The notes under the pieces: model-generated
The model's input: only the letters and a program-made list of their open reading frames with translations
Database searches by the model: none
Told to the model about the DNA's origin: nothing
Shown: one piece after another, positions 35,772-45,134 of the stretch
How the letters are laid out: every line of letters starts with the position of its first letter
How positions within the stretch are numbered: position 1 is the stretch's first letter
Assembly: GCF_001662305.1 (NCBI RefSeq)
Contig: NZ_BDEP01000004.1
Coordinates: 1-64,000 of the forward strand
DNA from: Halomonas caseinilytica
GTDB lineage: Bacteria; Pseudomonadota; Gammaproteobacteria; Pseudomonadales; Halomonadaceae
Length of the DNA stretch: 64,000 nt
Direction of reading: 5' to 3'
Position numbers and translations under genes: made by a program

Positions 35772-36551
35772 TCAATCGCCGGCGGAACGCCGAGACCATG
35801 AACGCTCCAGGAAGCTGAAGGCCAGGGTGATAAGGCCGGCCAGGACCAGATAGATCAGGGCCATCAGCAGCAAGGGTTCATAGACCAGATAGGTTTCCTG
35901 GCGGATACGCCCGAAAACGGCATAGGTATCCAGGGCGGCGATGGTGGCGACCAGCGGCGTGGCCTTGAGCTGGATGACCAATTCGCCATTGAGCGTCGGC
36001 AGGACACGCTGCACGGCGCGAGGCAACCAGATACGCCGCAGGATGGTCAGAGGATGCATCCCCAGCGAGCGGGCCGCCTCCAGCTCCCCTCTGGGCACGC
36101 CGGCAAAGGCGCCGCGCATCACCTCGCCTTCGTAGCCGGCGAACGACAGCGTCAGCGCCGCGAAGGCATAGGGCCAGGCCTCGATGAGATAGGGCCACAG
36201 CCAACTCTCGCGTATGCCCGGCAGGTAGGGAAACAGCGAACCGAGGCCGTAGTACAGCAACCAGATCTGCAGCAGTAATGGCGTACCTCGAATCAGGGTG
36301 CAGAAACAACGTGCCAGCCAGGCCAATGGACGAGGCCCCGCCGCCTGCACCAGACCCAGCGGAATCGCCAGCAGGAACCCCGCCACGCTGGTGGTCACCA
36401 GCAGGATCAGCGTCAGCCAGAGTCCGCCCAGGATGGCATCGTGATAATCAAGCAACCAATCCCAGCGCATCTGCAGGGCCATCAAGGTGACGGCCACCCC
36501 GGCGGCAGCGATCAACCCGAGTCGATGCAGCGGCAGTCGAGATTCAACCAT
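35772..36551 (-). CDS. Basic-amino-acid-type ABC importer permease (HisM/ArtM-like)
   Basis: One of two permeases of a polar amino acid importer. The ATG at 36551 overlaps the upstream permease stop by about 8 bp. The 259 residues show five or so hydrophobic helices and the loop RSLGMHPLTILRRIWLPRAVQR typical of the HisMQ family. The short motif TLIRGTPLLLQIWLLYYG is also characteristic. It probably forms a heterodimer with the adjacent permease. Substrate is inferred only from the binding protein (lysine/arginine/ornithine-type). Confidence 0.9.
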   Translation of the reverse strand: MVESRLPLHRLGLIAAAGVAVTLMALQMRWDWLLDYHDAILGGLWLTLILLVTTSVAGFLLAIPLGLVQAAGPRPLAWLARCFCTLIRGTPLLLQIWLLYYGLGSLFPYLPGIRESWLWPYLIEAWPYAFAALTLSFAGYEGEVMRGAFAGVPRGELEAARSLGMHPLTILRRIWLPRAVQRVLPTLNGELVIQLKATPLVATIAALDTYAVFGRIRQETYLVYEPLLLMALIYLVLAGLITLAFSFLERSWSRRSAGD

Positions 36552-37266
36552 GTGACAGCCCCCTGGTGGCACGACGCTCCAGTACCTTGAACAAAAGGTT
36601 CGAGACCAACGAAACGAGTAGATAGAGCACGCCGGCCGCGCACAGGAACAGTAGGTGGTGCTTGGTGGCACCGGCTGCCTGGCGGGCAGCCAGGGTCAGC
36701 TCGGTGAAACCGACCACCGCCAGCAGCGCCGTGTCCTTGGTGGCAATCAGCCACAGGTTGGAGAGTCCCGGCAATGCCCCCGGCAACATGGCCGGCAAGG
36801 TGATGCGCCGGAAGGTCTTGGCGGTTGACATGCCCAGGGAGTAGGCCGCCTCGATCTGCCCATAGGGTATGGCGCGAATCGCGCCGCGCATCACCTCGGT
36901 GGCGTAGGCGCCCTGGACCAGGGCAATCACCACGATGCCGGCAGCGAAGGGACCGATTTCCACCTCCCCCAGCCCGACCATGGCCAACAAATGGCTGAGA
37001 GCCTCGGGCATGGCGAAGTACACCAGCAGGATCAGCACCAGCTCCGGCACCGCACGGATGACCGTGGTGTAGCACGTCAAGAGATCGCGGATGACAGGGC
37101 CACCGGAGAGCTTGCCGGCAGCGCCGGCCATGCCGATCAGCAATCCCAGCAGATAGCCACCTCCGGCTACCTGCAACGACAGCCAGAGCCCGTCGAGCAG
37201 GACACCGCCCCAGCCGGGCGGCGCCAGCGCGAGCAGCTCTGCCATGCTCATGTCACGATAGTTCAT
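36544..37266 (-). CDS. Basic-amino-acid-type ABC importer permease (HisQ/ArtQ-like)
   Basis: A 240-residue permease with five or so helices, the segment VIRAVPELVLILLVYF and the conserved loop YSLGMSTAKTFRRITLPAML. It lies 41 bp after the binding-protein gene and overlaps the second permease. The gene set ATPase-binding protein-permease-permease matches His/Arg/Lys/Orn importers. Confidence 0.9.
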   Translation of the reverse strand: MNYRDMSMAELLALAPPGWGGVLLDGLWLSLQVAGGGYLLGLLIGMAGAAGKLSGGPVIRDLLTCYTTVIRAVPELVLILLVYFAMPEALSHLLAMVGLGEVEIGPFAAGIVVIALVQGAYATEVMRGAIRAIPYGQIEAAYSLGMSTAKTFRRITLPAMLPGALPGLSNLWLIATKDTALLAVVGFTELTLAARQAAGATKHHLLFLCAAGVLYLLVSLVSNLLFKVLERRATRGLSHG

Positions 37267-37307
37267 GGCCTAGGCGACTCCCTGACCCGTCAATAATCCC
37301 TGCCACC

Positions 37308-38087
37308 TCAGGTGTCAGGTTCGCCGTAGATATCGAAGTCGAAATAACGGGCGGTGATCTCGTCATAGGTACCGTTGGCCCGGATCTCGGCGATCCCTTC
37401 GTTGAGCCGCTCGCGCAGGGCGTCATCTGCCTGGCGTACGCCGAAGCCGATGCCCTCGCCCAGGGTCTCCTGGTCCTGAGTCACCGTGGCCTGCATCTCA
37501 CAGCACAGCTGGCCTTCTTTGCTGTCCAGGAACTGTTCGATGATCAGACGATCGGCCAGGGTGGCATCCAGCCGCCCGGCAAACAGGTCCTGGTTGGCAT
37601 CGTCCTGGGTCTGGTATTCGCGCAGGATGGACTCGGGAAAATGCACCTGGGCATAGGCCTGGTGGATGGAGGCGGACTGCACTCCCAGCGTCTTGCCGGC
37701 AAGCCCTCCGGACGTCGTCTTCAGGTCGTCGCCCTTGGCCCCGGCCAGTGCGGCGGGCGTCTGGTAGTACTTGTCCGAGAAGGCGATGGTCTCGCGACGC
37801 TGATCGGTGATGCTCAACGACGCGGCGATGACATCGAGCTTGTCACCGGTCAGGGCGGGAATCAGGCCGTCCCAGGAGGTCGTGACGATTTCGCACTCCA
37901 GTTCCGCGGCGTCGCAGACCGCTCGAGTGATGTCCACTTCCCAGCCTTGCAACTCGCCGCTCGCATCCAGCGTGGCGAAGGGCGGATAGGGCTCGGTCGC
38001 GAAGCCGACACGGGTCACCTCGGCCTGCGCCACCGGTGCCAGGCAAAGGGAGGTCAAGGTAGCCGTCATCAATCGTTTCATTGTCAT
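37308..38087 (-). CDS. Periplasmic amino-acid-binding protein (lysine/arginine/ornithine type)
   Basis: Receptor of the ABC importer. A signal peptide (cleavage near AQA|EV) leads to [32 protein letters not shown] (in pieces), [28 protein letters not shown] and CCEMQATV, the pattern of LAO/HisJ-type proteins. It overlaps the ATPase gene by 4 bp (ATGA). Since the divergent operon carries a DDAH/amidinotransferase-family enzyme, guanidino compounds such as arginine or methylarginines are plausible ligands. Confidence 0.88.
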   Translation of the reverse strand: MTMKRLMTATLTSLCLAPVAQAEVTRVGFATEPYPPFATLDASGELQGWEVDITRAVCDAAELECEIVTTSWDGLIPALTGDKLDVIAASLSITDQRRETIAFSDKYYQTPAALAGAKGDDLKTTSGGLAGKTLGVQSASIHQAYAQVHFPESILREYQTQDDANQDLFAGRLDATLADRLIIEQFLDSKEGQLCCEMQATVTQDQETLGEGIGFGVRQADDALRERLNEGIAEIRANGTYDEITARYFDFDIYGEPDT

Positions 38088-38893
38088 TCTCCTTGGGATG
38101 GACCGACCGAGCCCAGAAAGCGCTGCAGTCGCTGGGCCGTGGGGGCGCCGAACAACCGGCCCGGTGGCCCTTGTTCGGCGATCTCGCCCTGATCGAGGAA
38201 GATGACCCGATCCGCCACGTCGGCAGCAAACGCCATTTCATGGGTCACGATAATCATGGTGCGCCCCTCTCTGGCGAGGTCACGTATCACCGCCAGCACC
38301 TCCCCCACCAGCTCGGGATCCAGTGCCGAGGTGGGCTCGTCGAACAGCATTACCTCGGGGCCCATCGCCAAGGCACGGGCAATGGCGCCGCGCTGCTGCT
38401 GTCCGCCGGAGAGCGTCGCCGGGTAGGCCTCGCGAAGATGATAGAGACCGACTCGTTCCAAGAGCGCTCGCGCCTCGTCGCGCGCTTCGCTCCGCGAACG
38501 TTTCAGCACCTGGATCGGTGCTTCCATGACGTTGGCCTCCAGGGTCATGTGGGGCCACAGGTTGAACCCCTGGAAGACCATGCCCAGACGCGCCCTCAGA
38601 CAACGCAACTGGCGGCGATCGGCCGGCTCACGCCGCGCTCCCTGACCGCGGAAGGGAATCGCCTCGCCCAACAGACGCAGCGAACCGGAGGTCGGTGTCT
38701 CGAGCAGGTTCAGGCAGCGCAACAGCGTGGACTTGCCCGAGCCACTGCTGCCGATCAGCGCCACAACATCCCCTCTCCCGGCGGCAAGATCGATGCCCTT
38801 GAGAACCCGGGCGTCGCCATAGGTCTTGTGCAGATTCTCGACCTCGATGACGGCATCGCCACGAGAGGCGGTAGTGGTCGAAGCATCGCTCAC
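38084..38893 (-). CDS. Amino acid ABC importer ATP-binding protein (HisP/ArtP-like)
   Basis: Walker [10 protein letters not shown] is at 48-56, the signature [15 protein letters not shown] follows, and the Walker B region is [14 protein letters not shown]. The insertion after the Walker A region ([22 protein letters not shown]) resembles HisP. The 269 residues include a short extra N-terminus of about 14. It is the first gene of the four-gene importer operon and is divergent from the amidinotransferase gene. Confidence 0.93.
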   Translation of the reverse strand: MSDASTTTASRGDAVIEVENLHKTYGDARVLKGIDLAAGRGDVVALIGSSGSGKSTLLRCLNLLETPTSGSLRLLGEAIPFRGQGARREPADRRQLRCLRARLGMVFQGFNLWPHMTLEANVMEAPIQVLKRSRSEARDEARALLERVGLYHLREAYPATLSGGQQQRGAIARALAMGPEVMLFDEPTSALDPELVGEVLAVIRDLAREGRTMIIVTHEMAFAADVADRVIFLDQGEIAEQGPPGRLFGAPTAQRLQRFLGSVGPSQGE

Positions 38894-38920
38894 GTCAGGG
38901 CTCCCGGTTTATGCCTGTTG

Positions 38921-38958
38921 TTATGCGGTTGCATAAACTATGCATCTGTATAAGATGC
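38921..38958. promoter_or_regulatory. Pair of inverted repeats between the divergent importer and amidinotransferase operons
   Basis: TTATGC-GGTT-GCATAA (38921-38936) and GCATCT-GTATA-AGATGC (38942-38958) are both exact palindromes in the 100-bp gap between two divergent operons. They are good candidate operators for the TetR regulator encoded two genes away, though this is untested. Confidence 0.5.
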
Positions 38959-38993
38959 GAGTCAACGATCCCCACCAGCCACGGAGTCCCGCC

Positions 38994-39869
38994 ATGTCCC
39001 GCTACGGATGCCAGTCCATGGCCGCCCCCATGACCCGCGTACTGATGCGCCGCCCGGGAGCGAGCCTGAAGCAAGCCGACCCTGTCGAATGGCACTACAA
39101 CGATCATTTCGACGCCGACAAGGCCATCGCCCAGTACGACGCCTTCGCTGAACTGGTGCAGGCCTCTGGCGCCGAGATCCTATGGATCGAGGACAACGAC
39201 GACGGTCTCTCCGATGCCATGTTCACCCGCGATGCCTCCCTGATCACACGTGCCGGCGCCGTGCTGCTCAAGATGGGCAAGCCGTTGCGTGCCTCGGAAC
39301 CCGAGCTGCACGGGCAGCATTACGAGGCGGCGGGCATCCCGGTGCTGGGGCGCCTGACCGACGAGGCCTGCATCGAGGGCGGCGACACCTTATGGCTCGA
39401 CGACAGCACCCTGGTCGTGGGCATGGGCTTTCGCTCCAACCGCGAGGGAGTGCGCCAGCTGGAGACTCTGCTCGCCCCGCACGGCATCGAGGTGCTGGGC
39501 TTCGACCTGCCGGTGTGGGACGGTGAGGCCGCCTGCCTGCACCTGATGTCGGTCATCTCGCCGCTCACCGACGACCTCTACCTGGTCCACCCCAAGCTGA
39601 TTCCGGCCGCTCTGTGGACCTTGATGAAGGCTCGTGGTATCACACTGGTGGCGGCTCCCGAGGCCGAGTTTCGTGATTCCCTGGGGCTGAACCTGAATGT
39701 CATGCCTCTCGCACCGGGCGATTGCCTGATGATCGACGGCTTCCCCGGTACCAGAGCCGTGATGGAACAACACGGCGTTCGGGTGCGCACCTTCGCCGGT
39801 GATGCACTGTGCATGGCCTGCGAAGGCGGCCCCACCTGCCTGACCAACCCGATCCTGCGCGAGGCCTGA
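38994..39869 (+). CDS. Amidinotransferase / dimethylarginine dimethylaminohydrolase family protein
   Basis: Cytoplasmic guanidino-group-modifying enzyme that hydrolyses or transfers the amidino group of arginine derivatives. The family core is visible: DAMFTRDASLITRAGAVLL, CIEGGDTLWL (acidic), the His in HLMSVISPL and the catalytic Cys in CEGGPTCLTNPI near the C-terminus. Start ATG 38994 has CGGAG upstream; 291 residues. It ends 4 bp before the TetR gene, so they are co-transcribed, and it is divergent from the amino acid importer. The reaction (hydrolysis or transfer) cannot be told from sequence alone. Confidence 0.82.
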   Translation: MSRYGCQSMAAPMTRVLMRRPGASLKQADPVEWHYNDHFDADKAIAQYDAFAELVQASGAEILWIEDNDDGLSDAMFTRDASLITRAGAVLLKMGKPLRASEPELHGQHYEAAGIPVLGRLTDEACIEGGDTLWLDDSTLVVGMGFRSNREGVRQLETLLAPHGIEVLGFDLPVWDGEAACLHLMSVISPLTDDLYLVHPKLIPAALWTLMKARGITLVAAPEAEFRDSLGLNLNVMPLAPGDCLMIDGFPGTRAVMEQHGVRVRTFAGDALCMACEGGPTCLTNPILREA

Positions 39870-39873
39870 GCCC

Positions 39874-40500
39874 ATGGCGACCCGGCGTGCCGGCAACGAC
39901 CGCGAGAGCGTCCTGATCGACGCCACACTCACCTGCATCGCGCGGGAGGGCATCTCCGCGGCCACGGTACGCAACATCGCCGACTATGCCGGCGTCACCA
40001 ATGGCCTGATCCGCTTCTACTTCAAGAGCAAGGACGGCATTCTCCAGGCGGCTTACCGGCGTTTTCTCGAGCGCCTCTTCGAGGCGGCCCACGGCACCAT
40101 CGGCGACGGCGACACGACGGCTTGCGAGCGTCTCGAACGCTACCTACTGGCCAACCTCTCACCGCCCATCGTCACCCCGGACAGCCTGCTGCTGTGGGCC
40201 AACTTCCTGCCCCTGACTCATCACGATGACGCCATGGCCGACATCCGACGACACTGGTACGGTCGCACGACCCATGCCTTCCGCGACCTCATCCACGGGG
40301 CGCTGGAAGAACACGGTCACACGCCAGGCGACACCGAGCTGCGCCGACTCTCCGTCGCCGTCAACGGCCTCATCGACGGTCTGTGGATCGAAGGCTCCCT
40401 GTCTGCCGAGTCTCTCGATATCCGGGAACTCCAGGCCATCGGCCTTGACGCCGCCTCGCGCTTGCTGGATATCTCGTTCTCCCGTTCACCGGCAACCTAA
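39874..40500 (+). CDS. TetR-family transcriptional regulator
   Basis: A 208-residue repressor-type protein with an N-terminal helix-turn-helix (IAREGISAATVRNIADYAGVTNGLIRFYFKSKDGIL, in pieces) similar to the BetI/TetR group and a variable C-terminal ligand domain. It is translated 4 bp after the amidinotransferase gene. The palindromes in the divergent upstream region are its most likely targets, which would make it a self-regulating controller of this uptake and degradation cluster. Confidence 0.88.
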   Translation: MATRRAGNDRESVLIDATLTCIAREGISAATVRNIADYAGVTNGLIRFYFKSKDGILQAAYRRFLERLFEAAHGTIGDGDTTACERLERYLLANLSPPIVTPDSLLLWANFLPLTHHDDAMADIRRHWYGRTTHAFRDLIHGALEEHGHTPGDTELRRLSVAVNGLIDGLWIEGSLSAESLDIRELQAIGLDAASRLLDISFSRSPAT

Positions 40501-40552
40501 ACCTCATCGCTCCCCCGGCGACTCCCGGCGATGATGCCATCGCGAAGGCAGG

Positions 40553-40594
40553 TTAAAAAACAGCGTTTGCAAACAGCGTTTTTATACTACGCTG
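40553..40594 (+). promoter_or_regulatory. AT-rich repeat region upstream of two small unknown genes
   Basis: A direct repeat CAGCGTTT (40561 and 40574) encloses a GTTTGCAAAC palindrome (40565-40574). A TATACT box follows at 40583-40588 but no good -35 is found 17 bp upstream. Operator or activator-dependent promoter is inferred weakly. Confidence 0.3.
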
Positions 40595-40706
40595 GAAGGC
40601 GAGGACCAGGGTTGGATCGGCATCGGATGAGTTCCAGCCCTGCGCCCTGATGACCGGCGACCCAGTGTCGCCCTCATGACCGCAAAGCCGTTCGGAGGGA
40701 TGCAAT

Positions 40707-40973
40707 ATGAACCCGGTATTGCTGTTGACCCACACCCCCTTTGGGGAACGCCGCCTTCCCGAAGCCCGCCCGGTGCGTCGGATCGCACGCAGCGAGCCGC
40801 TATACCGGACAGGTGCCCGCACCCATGACAAGGTGAAAGTCGGCTGCCTCTCCCATGCGCCCCACGAAGATCTGGGACCGGTGGATCTGGCCAACGCCAA
40901 GCGCAGGCTCGACTTCTACTCCCGTTGGCACGGGCTGGCCGAACCCCGCTTGCAGATCTGGAAAGCATCCTGA
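40707..40973 (+). CDS. Small hypothetical protein (88 aa)
   Basis: I do not recognise this protein. It has a strong ribosome site (GGAGGG, 8 bases before ATG) and an Arg/Leu-rich, soluble sequence with no membrane or signal segment; the middle (THDKVKVGCLSHAPHEDLGPVDLANAKRRLDFY) looks like a compact small domain. A second small gene with an equally strong ribosome site follows after 38 bp, so the pair is probably one transcript. An antisense frame of 167 codons covers the same bases but has no comparable start site. Confidence 0.6.
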   Translation: MNPVLLLTHTPFGERRLPEARPVRRIARSEPLYRTGARTHDKVKVGCLSHAPHEDLGPVDLANAKRRLDFYSRWHGLAEPRLQIWKAS

Positions 40974-41011
40974 GCGCCTCGCCTTGCACGAGCGCTGAAG
41001 GAGGGAATCTC

Positions 41012-41323
41012 ATGAACACCGGAGCGCCGCTCGCCGCCCGCTGGCAACATGTCCATGCCGACTGGTGGCAGGACAATCGGGGCAACGAGATCCATCGCGT
41101 CGATATCGATGGCGATGCACTCTACCACTGCCATCTCGCCGGCTCGTCACTGCCATGGAGTGCCGTGGCCAGGAGCCTGGACGAGGCCATGGCCGCCGTC
41201 GACAAAAGGTCGCCTTCCTCCTCGCCGGCCCCAGGGGCACACTGGATGCCCCTGGTCCCCCTTGGGTGGCGCAGGGAGGCGGAAGGCGGCGGCCTCCACC
41301 TCTTCGGTCGGTCAGGGCGCTGA
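41012..41323 (+). CDS. Small hypothetical protein (103 aa)
   Basis: Unrecognised. The ATG at 41012 is preceded by GGAGGG at ideal spacing, which decides it over the longer frame from 40925. The first half is acidic and aromatic (WQHVHADWWQDNRGNEIHRVDIDGDALYHCHLAG) and suggests a small beta-rich domain; the C-terminal third is Pro/Ser-rich and probably disordered. It is convergent with cysS, 14 bp away. Confidence 0.6.
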   Translation: MNTGAPLAARWQHVHADWWQDNRGNEIHRVDIDGDALYHCHLAGSSLPWSAVARSLDEAMAAVDKRSPSSSPAPGAHWMPLVPLGWRREAEGGGLHLFGRSGR

Positions 41324-41337
41324 CACGATGCCGTGGC

Positions 41338-42738
41338 TCAGTCGCCGGGCGCCTCGAAGACCCAGCGGGTTCCTTCGCGACTATCCTTGAGCACGATGCC
41401 GAGCGCGGCCAGCTCGTCGCGGATGCCATCGGCACGCGAGAAATCCCGGGCGCGCTTGGCCTCGGCACGCTCGGCGATCCGCGCCTCGATCTCGGCCTCG
41501 GACAGCGGCAGCTCACCGTCCCCGCCCTTGAGGAAAACGCTCGGCTCCTGCTGCAGCAGGCCGAGCACACCGCCCAGGCGCTTGAGCTCGGCGGCCAGCG
41601 CCGGAGCCTGCTCGGGCGATTCCTTGCGCGCCCGATTGAGCTCGCGGGCCAGATCGAAGAGCACCGACATCGCCCCGGCGGTATTGAAGTCGTCGTCCAT
41701 GGCCTCGGTGAAACGCCGATCGAAGCTCGGGTCCACCGCGCCTTCCCGAGCCTCCTCCGTTGCCAGTCCGTCGAGCGCATTGTAGAAACGCTCCAGCGAC
41801 TTGCGGGCATCGGCCAGCGAGTCCGGGGCATAGTTGATCGGACTGCGATAATGGCTCGACACCAGCAGATAGCGAACCACTTCCGGATCGTGATGCTCGA
41901 GCACCTCGCGGATGGTGAAGAAGTTGCCCAGCGACTTGGACATCTTCTCGTGATTCACCCGCACCGCGCCGGCATGCATCCAGGTGTTAACGTACGGCTT
42001 GCCGGTGGCCGCCTCGCTCTGGGCGATCTCGTTCTCGTGATGCGGGAAGGTCAGATCGGGCCCCCCGCCATGGATGTCAAAGGTCTCGCCCAGGCAGCAG
42101 GTCGACATCGCCGAACACTCGATGTGCCAGCCCGGCCGGCCCGGCCCCCAGGGTGATGGCCACTCCGCCTCGCCGGGCTTGGCGGCCTTCCATAGCACGA
42201 AGTCGAGGGGATCCTCCTTGTGCGCTTCCACGTCGACCCGGGCCCCGGCGCGCATGTCGTCGGGGTCGCGATTGTTGAGCTTGCCGTAATCGGCGAACTT
42301 GCGGACCCGGTAATAGACGTCGCCATTGGGCGCCGCGTAGGCGTAGCCCTTGTCGATGAGCGTCTGGATCATGGCGACGATCTCGTCGACGTGCCGGGTG
42401 GCACGAGGCTCGGCATCGGGCCGCAGCACGCCGAGCCGGCCCTCGTCCTCGTGCATGGCATCGATCATGCGGTCGGTGAGCGACTCGATGGCCTCGCCGT
42501 TCTCCTCGGCCCGCTTGAGAATCTTGTCGTCGATGTCGGTGATGTTGCGCACGTAGGTGACATCATAGCCTCGTGCCCGGAGATACCGGGTAATGACGTC
42601 GAAGGCCACCATCACCCGGGCATGGCCCAGGTGGCAGTAGTCGTAGACGGTCATGCCGCAGACGTACATGCGGACCCGCCCGGGCTCGATGGGCGTGAAG
42701 GTCTCCTTGCGCCGCGTCAGGGTGTTGTAGATCTGCAT
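41338..42738 (-). CDS. cysS: Cysteine-tRNA ligase
   Basis: Charges tRNA-Cys. The start is ATG at 42738, one base after the glnS stop, so the two synthetases share a transcript. Class I motifs HLGH (36-39) and KMSKS (265-269) are intact, as are the zinc ligands Cys27, Cys208, His233 and Glu237. The 466 residues match the E. coli enzyme (461). Confidence 0.97.
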   Translation of the reverse strand: MQIYNTLTRRKETFTPIEPGRVRMYVCGMTVYDYCHLGHARVMVAFDVITRYLRARGYDVTYVRNITDIDDKILKRAEENGEAIESLTDRMIDAMHEDEGRLGVLRPDAEPRATRHVDEIVAMIQTLIDKGYAYAAPNGDVYYRVRKFADYGKLNNRDPDDMRAGARVDVEAHKEDPLDFVLWKAAKPGEAEWPSPWGPGRPGWHIECSAMSTCCLGETFDIHGGGPDLTFPHHENEIAQSEAATGKPYVNTWMHAGAVRVNHEKMSKSLGNFFTIREVLEHHDPEVVRYLLVSSHYRSPINYAPDSLADARKSLERFYNALDGLATEEAREGAVDPSFDRRFTEAMDDDFNTAGAMSVLFDLARELNRARKESPEQAPALAAELKRLGGVLGLLQQEPSVFLKGGDGELPLSEAEIEARIAERAEAKRARDFSRADGIRDELAALGIVLKDSREGTRWVFEAPGD

Positions 42739-42739
42739 G

Positions 42740-44416
42740 TCAGCCCTTCTTCTTGATCTTCGCCCAGGAGTCCTTGAGCCCCACGGTACGGTTGAATACC
42801 AGGTGGTCGGGTCGACTGGCGTAGCGATCGGCGCAGAAATACCCCACCCGCTCGAACTGGTAGCGGCTCTCCGGCTCGGTTCCGGCCAGGCTGGGCTCGC
42901 CAATCCCCTGTACGGTGACCAGCGACTCGGGGTTCAGGTGCTCGAGGAAATCGGCATCGCGATCCTTGTCGGGCTGCTCGACCTGGAACAGGTTATCGTA
43001 GAGCCTCACTTCCATGGGAATGCCGTGGATAGCGCTGACCCAATGCAGCACGCCCTTCACCTTGCGGTCCTCGGGATTCTTGCCCAGGGTGTCGAAGTCC
43101 ACCGAGCAGTGCAGCTCCGTCACTTCGCCCTCGTCGTCCTTGATCACCTCGTCGCAACGGATCACGTAACTGTTGCGCAGGCGAACCTCCTTGCCCGGCG
43201 CCAGGCGGAAGAACTTCTTGGGCGGCTCTTCCATGAAATCGTCGCGATCGATGTAGACCTCACGAGTGAACGGGATGCGACGCGTCGGCATGTCGTCCCG
43301 GGCGGGATGGCCGGCCACCTCGTACACTTCCTCGTGGTCCTCGGGCACATTGGTCAACACCACCTTCAGCGGCTTGAGCACGCACATGGCCCGCGGCGCG
43401 TTGTCCTCGAGATCCGAGCGGATCGCGTGGGTCAGCATGGCGATGTCCACCAGCCCGCCGTCGGCGCGGGTGACGCCGATCATCTCGCAGAACTTGCGAA
43501 TCGAGGCCGGCGTGTAGCCGCGCCGACGCATCCCGGAGATGGTCGGCATGCGGGGGTCGTCCCAGCCATCGACGATGCCCTGGTCCACCAGCAGCTTGAG
43601 CTTGCGCTTGGAGGTCAGGGTGTAATTGAGATTGAGCCGGGCGAATTCGATCTGCCGCGGTCGAGAGGGAACCGGCAGGTGCTCCAGGAACCAGTCATAG
43701 AGCGGCCGGTGATCCTCGAACTCCAGCGAGCAGAGAGAATGCGTCACCCCTTCCAGGGCATCCGACTGGCCGTGGGTGAAGTCGTAGGACGGGTAGATCT
43801 TCCACTTGTCGCCGGCCTGATGGTGTCTGGCATGGCGAATGCGATAGAGGATCGGGTCGCGCAGGTTGATGTTGGGCGAGGCCATGTCGATCTTGGCCCG
43901 CAGCACCTTCTCGCCCTCGGCGAACTCGCCGACACGCATACGCTCCAGCAGATCGAGATTCTCCTCGACGCCGCGTTCCCGATACGGGCTCGGCCGGCCC
44001 GGCTCGGTGAGGGTACCGCGATATTCGCGGATCTCGTCGGGCGACAGATCGTCGACATAGGCCTTGCCTTCGCGCACCAGGTGCTGGGCCCAGGCATACA
44101 GCTGGTCGAAGTAGTCGGAAGCAAAACGCACATCGCCGGCCCACTCGAAGCCCAGCCAGTTCACGTCCTCCTTGATGGCATCGATGTAGGCCTGCTCCTC
44201 CTTCTCCGGATTGGTATCGTCGAAGCGCAGGTTACATTCGCCACCAAACTGTTCGGCAAGCCCGAAATTCAGACAGATCGACTTGGCATGGCCGATATGC
44301 AGGAAACCGTTGGGATGCGGCGGGAACCGGGTGACGATCTTGTCGTGCCGGCCGGCCTCGAGTTCCTCGGCGATCTGGTTGCGAATGAAGTTCGGCGCGC
44401 TGGTGGTCTCGGTCAT
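42740..44416 (-). CDS. glnS: Glutamine-tRNA ligase
   Basis: Charges tRNA-Gln directly, as in gammaproteobacteria. The class I HIGH motif is at 40-43 ([15 protein letters not shown]) and the KMSKS variant LTSKRKL lies near 265. Also present: [18 protein letters not shown] and the beta-barrel anticodon domains ending near [13 protein letters not shown]. The 558 residues match E. coli (554). It is followed one base later by cysS. A -10 box lies about 85 bp upstream of the start. Confidence 0.97.
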   Translation of the reverse strand: MTETTSAPNFIRNQIAEELEAGRHDKIVTRFPPHPNGFLHIGHAKSICLNFGLAEQFGGECNLRFDDTNPEKEEQAYIDAIKEDVNWLGFEWAGDVRFASDYFDQLYAWAQHLVREGKAYVDDLSPDEIREYRGTLTEPGRPSPYRERGVEENLDLLERMRVGEFAEGEKVLRAKIDMASPNINLRDPILYRIRHARHHQAGDKWKIYPSYDFTHGQSDALEGVTHSLCSLEFEDHRPLYDWFLEHLPVPSRPRQIEFARLNLNYTLTSKRKLKLLVDQGIVDGWDDPRMPTISGMRRRGYTPASIRKFCEMIGVTRADGGLVDIAMLTHAIRSDLEDNAPRAMCVLKPLKVVLTNVPEDHEEVYEVAGHPARDDMPTRRIPFTREVYIDRDDFMEEPPKKFFRLAPGKEVRLRNSYVIRCDEVIKDDEGEVTELHCSVDFDTLGKNPEDRKVKGVLHWVSAIHGIPMEVRLYDNLFQVEQPDKDRDADFLEHLNPESLVTVQGIGEPSLAGTEPESRYQFERVGYFCADRYASRPDHLVFNRTVGLKDSWAKIKKKG

Positions 44417-44498
44417 GTTGATAGGGCAACCTCTGGTTGAACGCGGGCCTGTCGGGCGTTACCGGCTTGCCGGCTTCGCGCATCGACGCAAAACCGCT

Positions 44499-44530
44499 AT
44501 TATAGCGCCACGCCCATGCACGGCGCCAAG
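44499..44530 (-). promoter_or_regulatory. Candidate promoter of glnS-cysS
   Basis: TATAAT on the minus strand at 44504-44499, within the palindromic CGCTATTATAGCG. The best -35 is TTGGCG 19 bp upstream, a longer spacer than ideal. The divergent ppiB promoter must lie in the same gap. Confidence 0.4.
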
Positions 44531-44558
44531 GCGTCTGCCCAGAAGACAGGAAATCGTC

Positions 44559-45062
44559 ATGATCACGCTGCAAACCAATTTCGGCGATATCGTCATCGCC
44601 CTGAATCACGACAAGGCACCGAAGACGGCGGCCAACTTCGAACGCTACGTGCGCGAAGGCTTCTACGACAACACCCTCTTCCATCGGGTGATCGACGGTT
44701 TCATGGTTCAGGGCGGCGGCTTCGACCTGGACTTCAACCAGAAGCCGACCCACGAGCCGATCGAGAACGAGGCCGACAACGGCCTGGAGAACCGCGTGGG
44801 CACGCTGGCCATGGCCCGCACTCAGGACCCTCACTCGGCCACGGCCCAGTTCTTCATCAACATCGCCGACAACGACTTCCTCAACCACCGCGGCAAGAAC
44901 CTGCAAGGCTGGGGATACTGCGTCTTCGGCGAAGTGGTCGAGGGCATGGAGGTGGTCGAGCGCATCAAGTCGGTCAAGACCACCCGTCGCGGCATGCATG
45001 CCGATGTGCCCGCCGAGGATGTCATCATCCAGAGCGCTCGCCTCCAGGATGCCGCCAGCTGA
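44559..45062 (+). CDS. ppiB: Cytoplasmic peptidyl-prolyl cis-trans isomerase (cyclophilin B)
   Basis: Catalyses proline isomerisation. The 167-residue cyclophilin fold is complete: [12 protein letters not shown] at the start, [13 protein letters not shown] (catalytic Arg), [17 protein letters not shown] and [13 protein letters not shown]. No signal peptide, so cytoplasmic, like E. coli PpiB (164). The ATG at 44559 has AGGAAA upstream; the longer frame extends into the glnS region. lpxH follows 72 bp downstream, the order seen in many gammaproteobacteria. Confidence 0.96.
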   Translation: MITLQTNFGDIVIALNHDKAPKTAANFERYVREGFYDNTLFHRVIDGFMVQGGGFDLDFNQKPTHEPIENEADNGLENRVGTLAMARTQDPHSATAQFFINIADNDFLNHRGKNLQGWGYCVFGEVVEGMEVVERIKSVKTTRRGMHADVPAEDVIIQSARLQDAAS

Positions 45063-45134
45063 CCGCCGTCGCCAGCTTACTCCGCGCCCGCCTCCGCGGG
45101 CGCGCCCTCTTCGCACCCGCCCACGGAACATGAC

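Noticed and set aside
40582..41085. 167-codon minus-strand frame
   Set aside because: Arg/Ser/Pro-rich antisense-type composition and no ribosome site; the plus-strand small genes on the same bases have strong ones.
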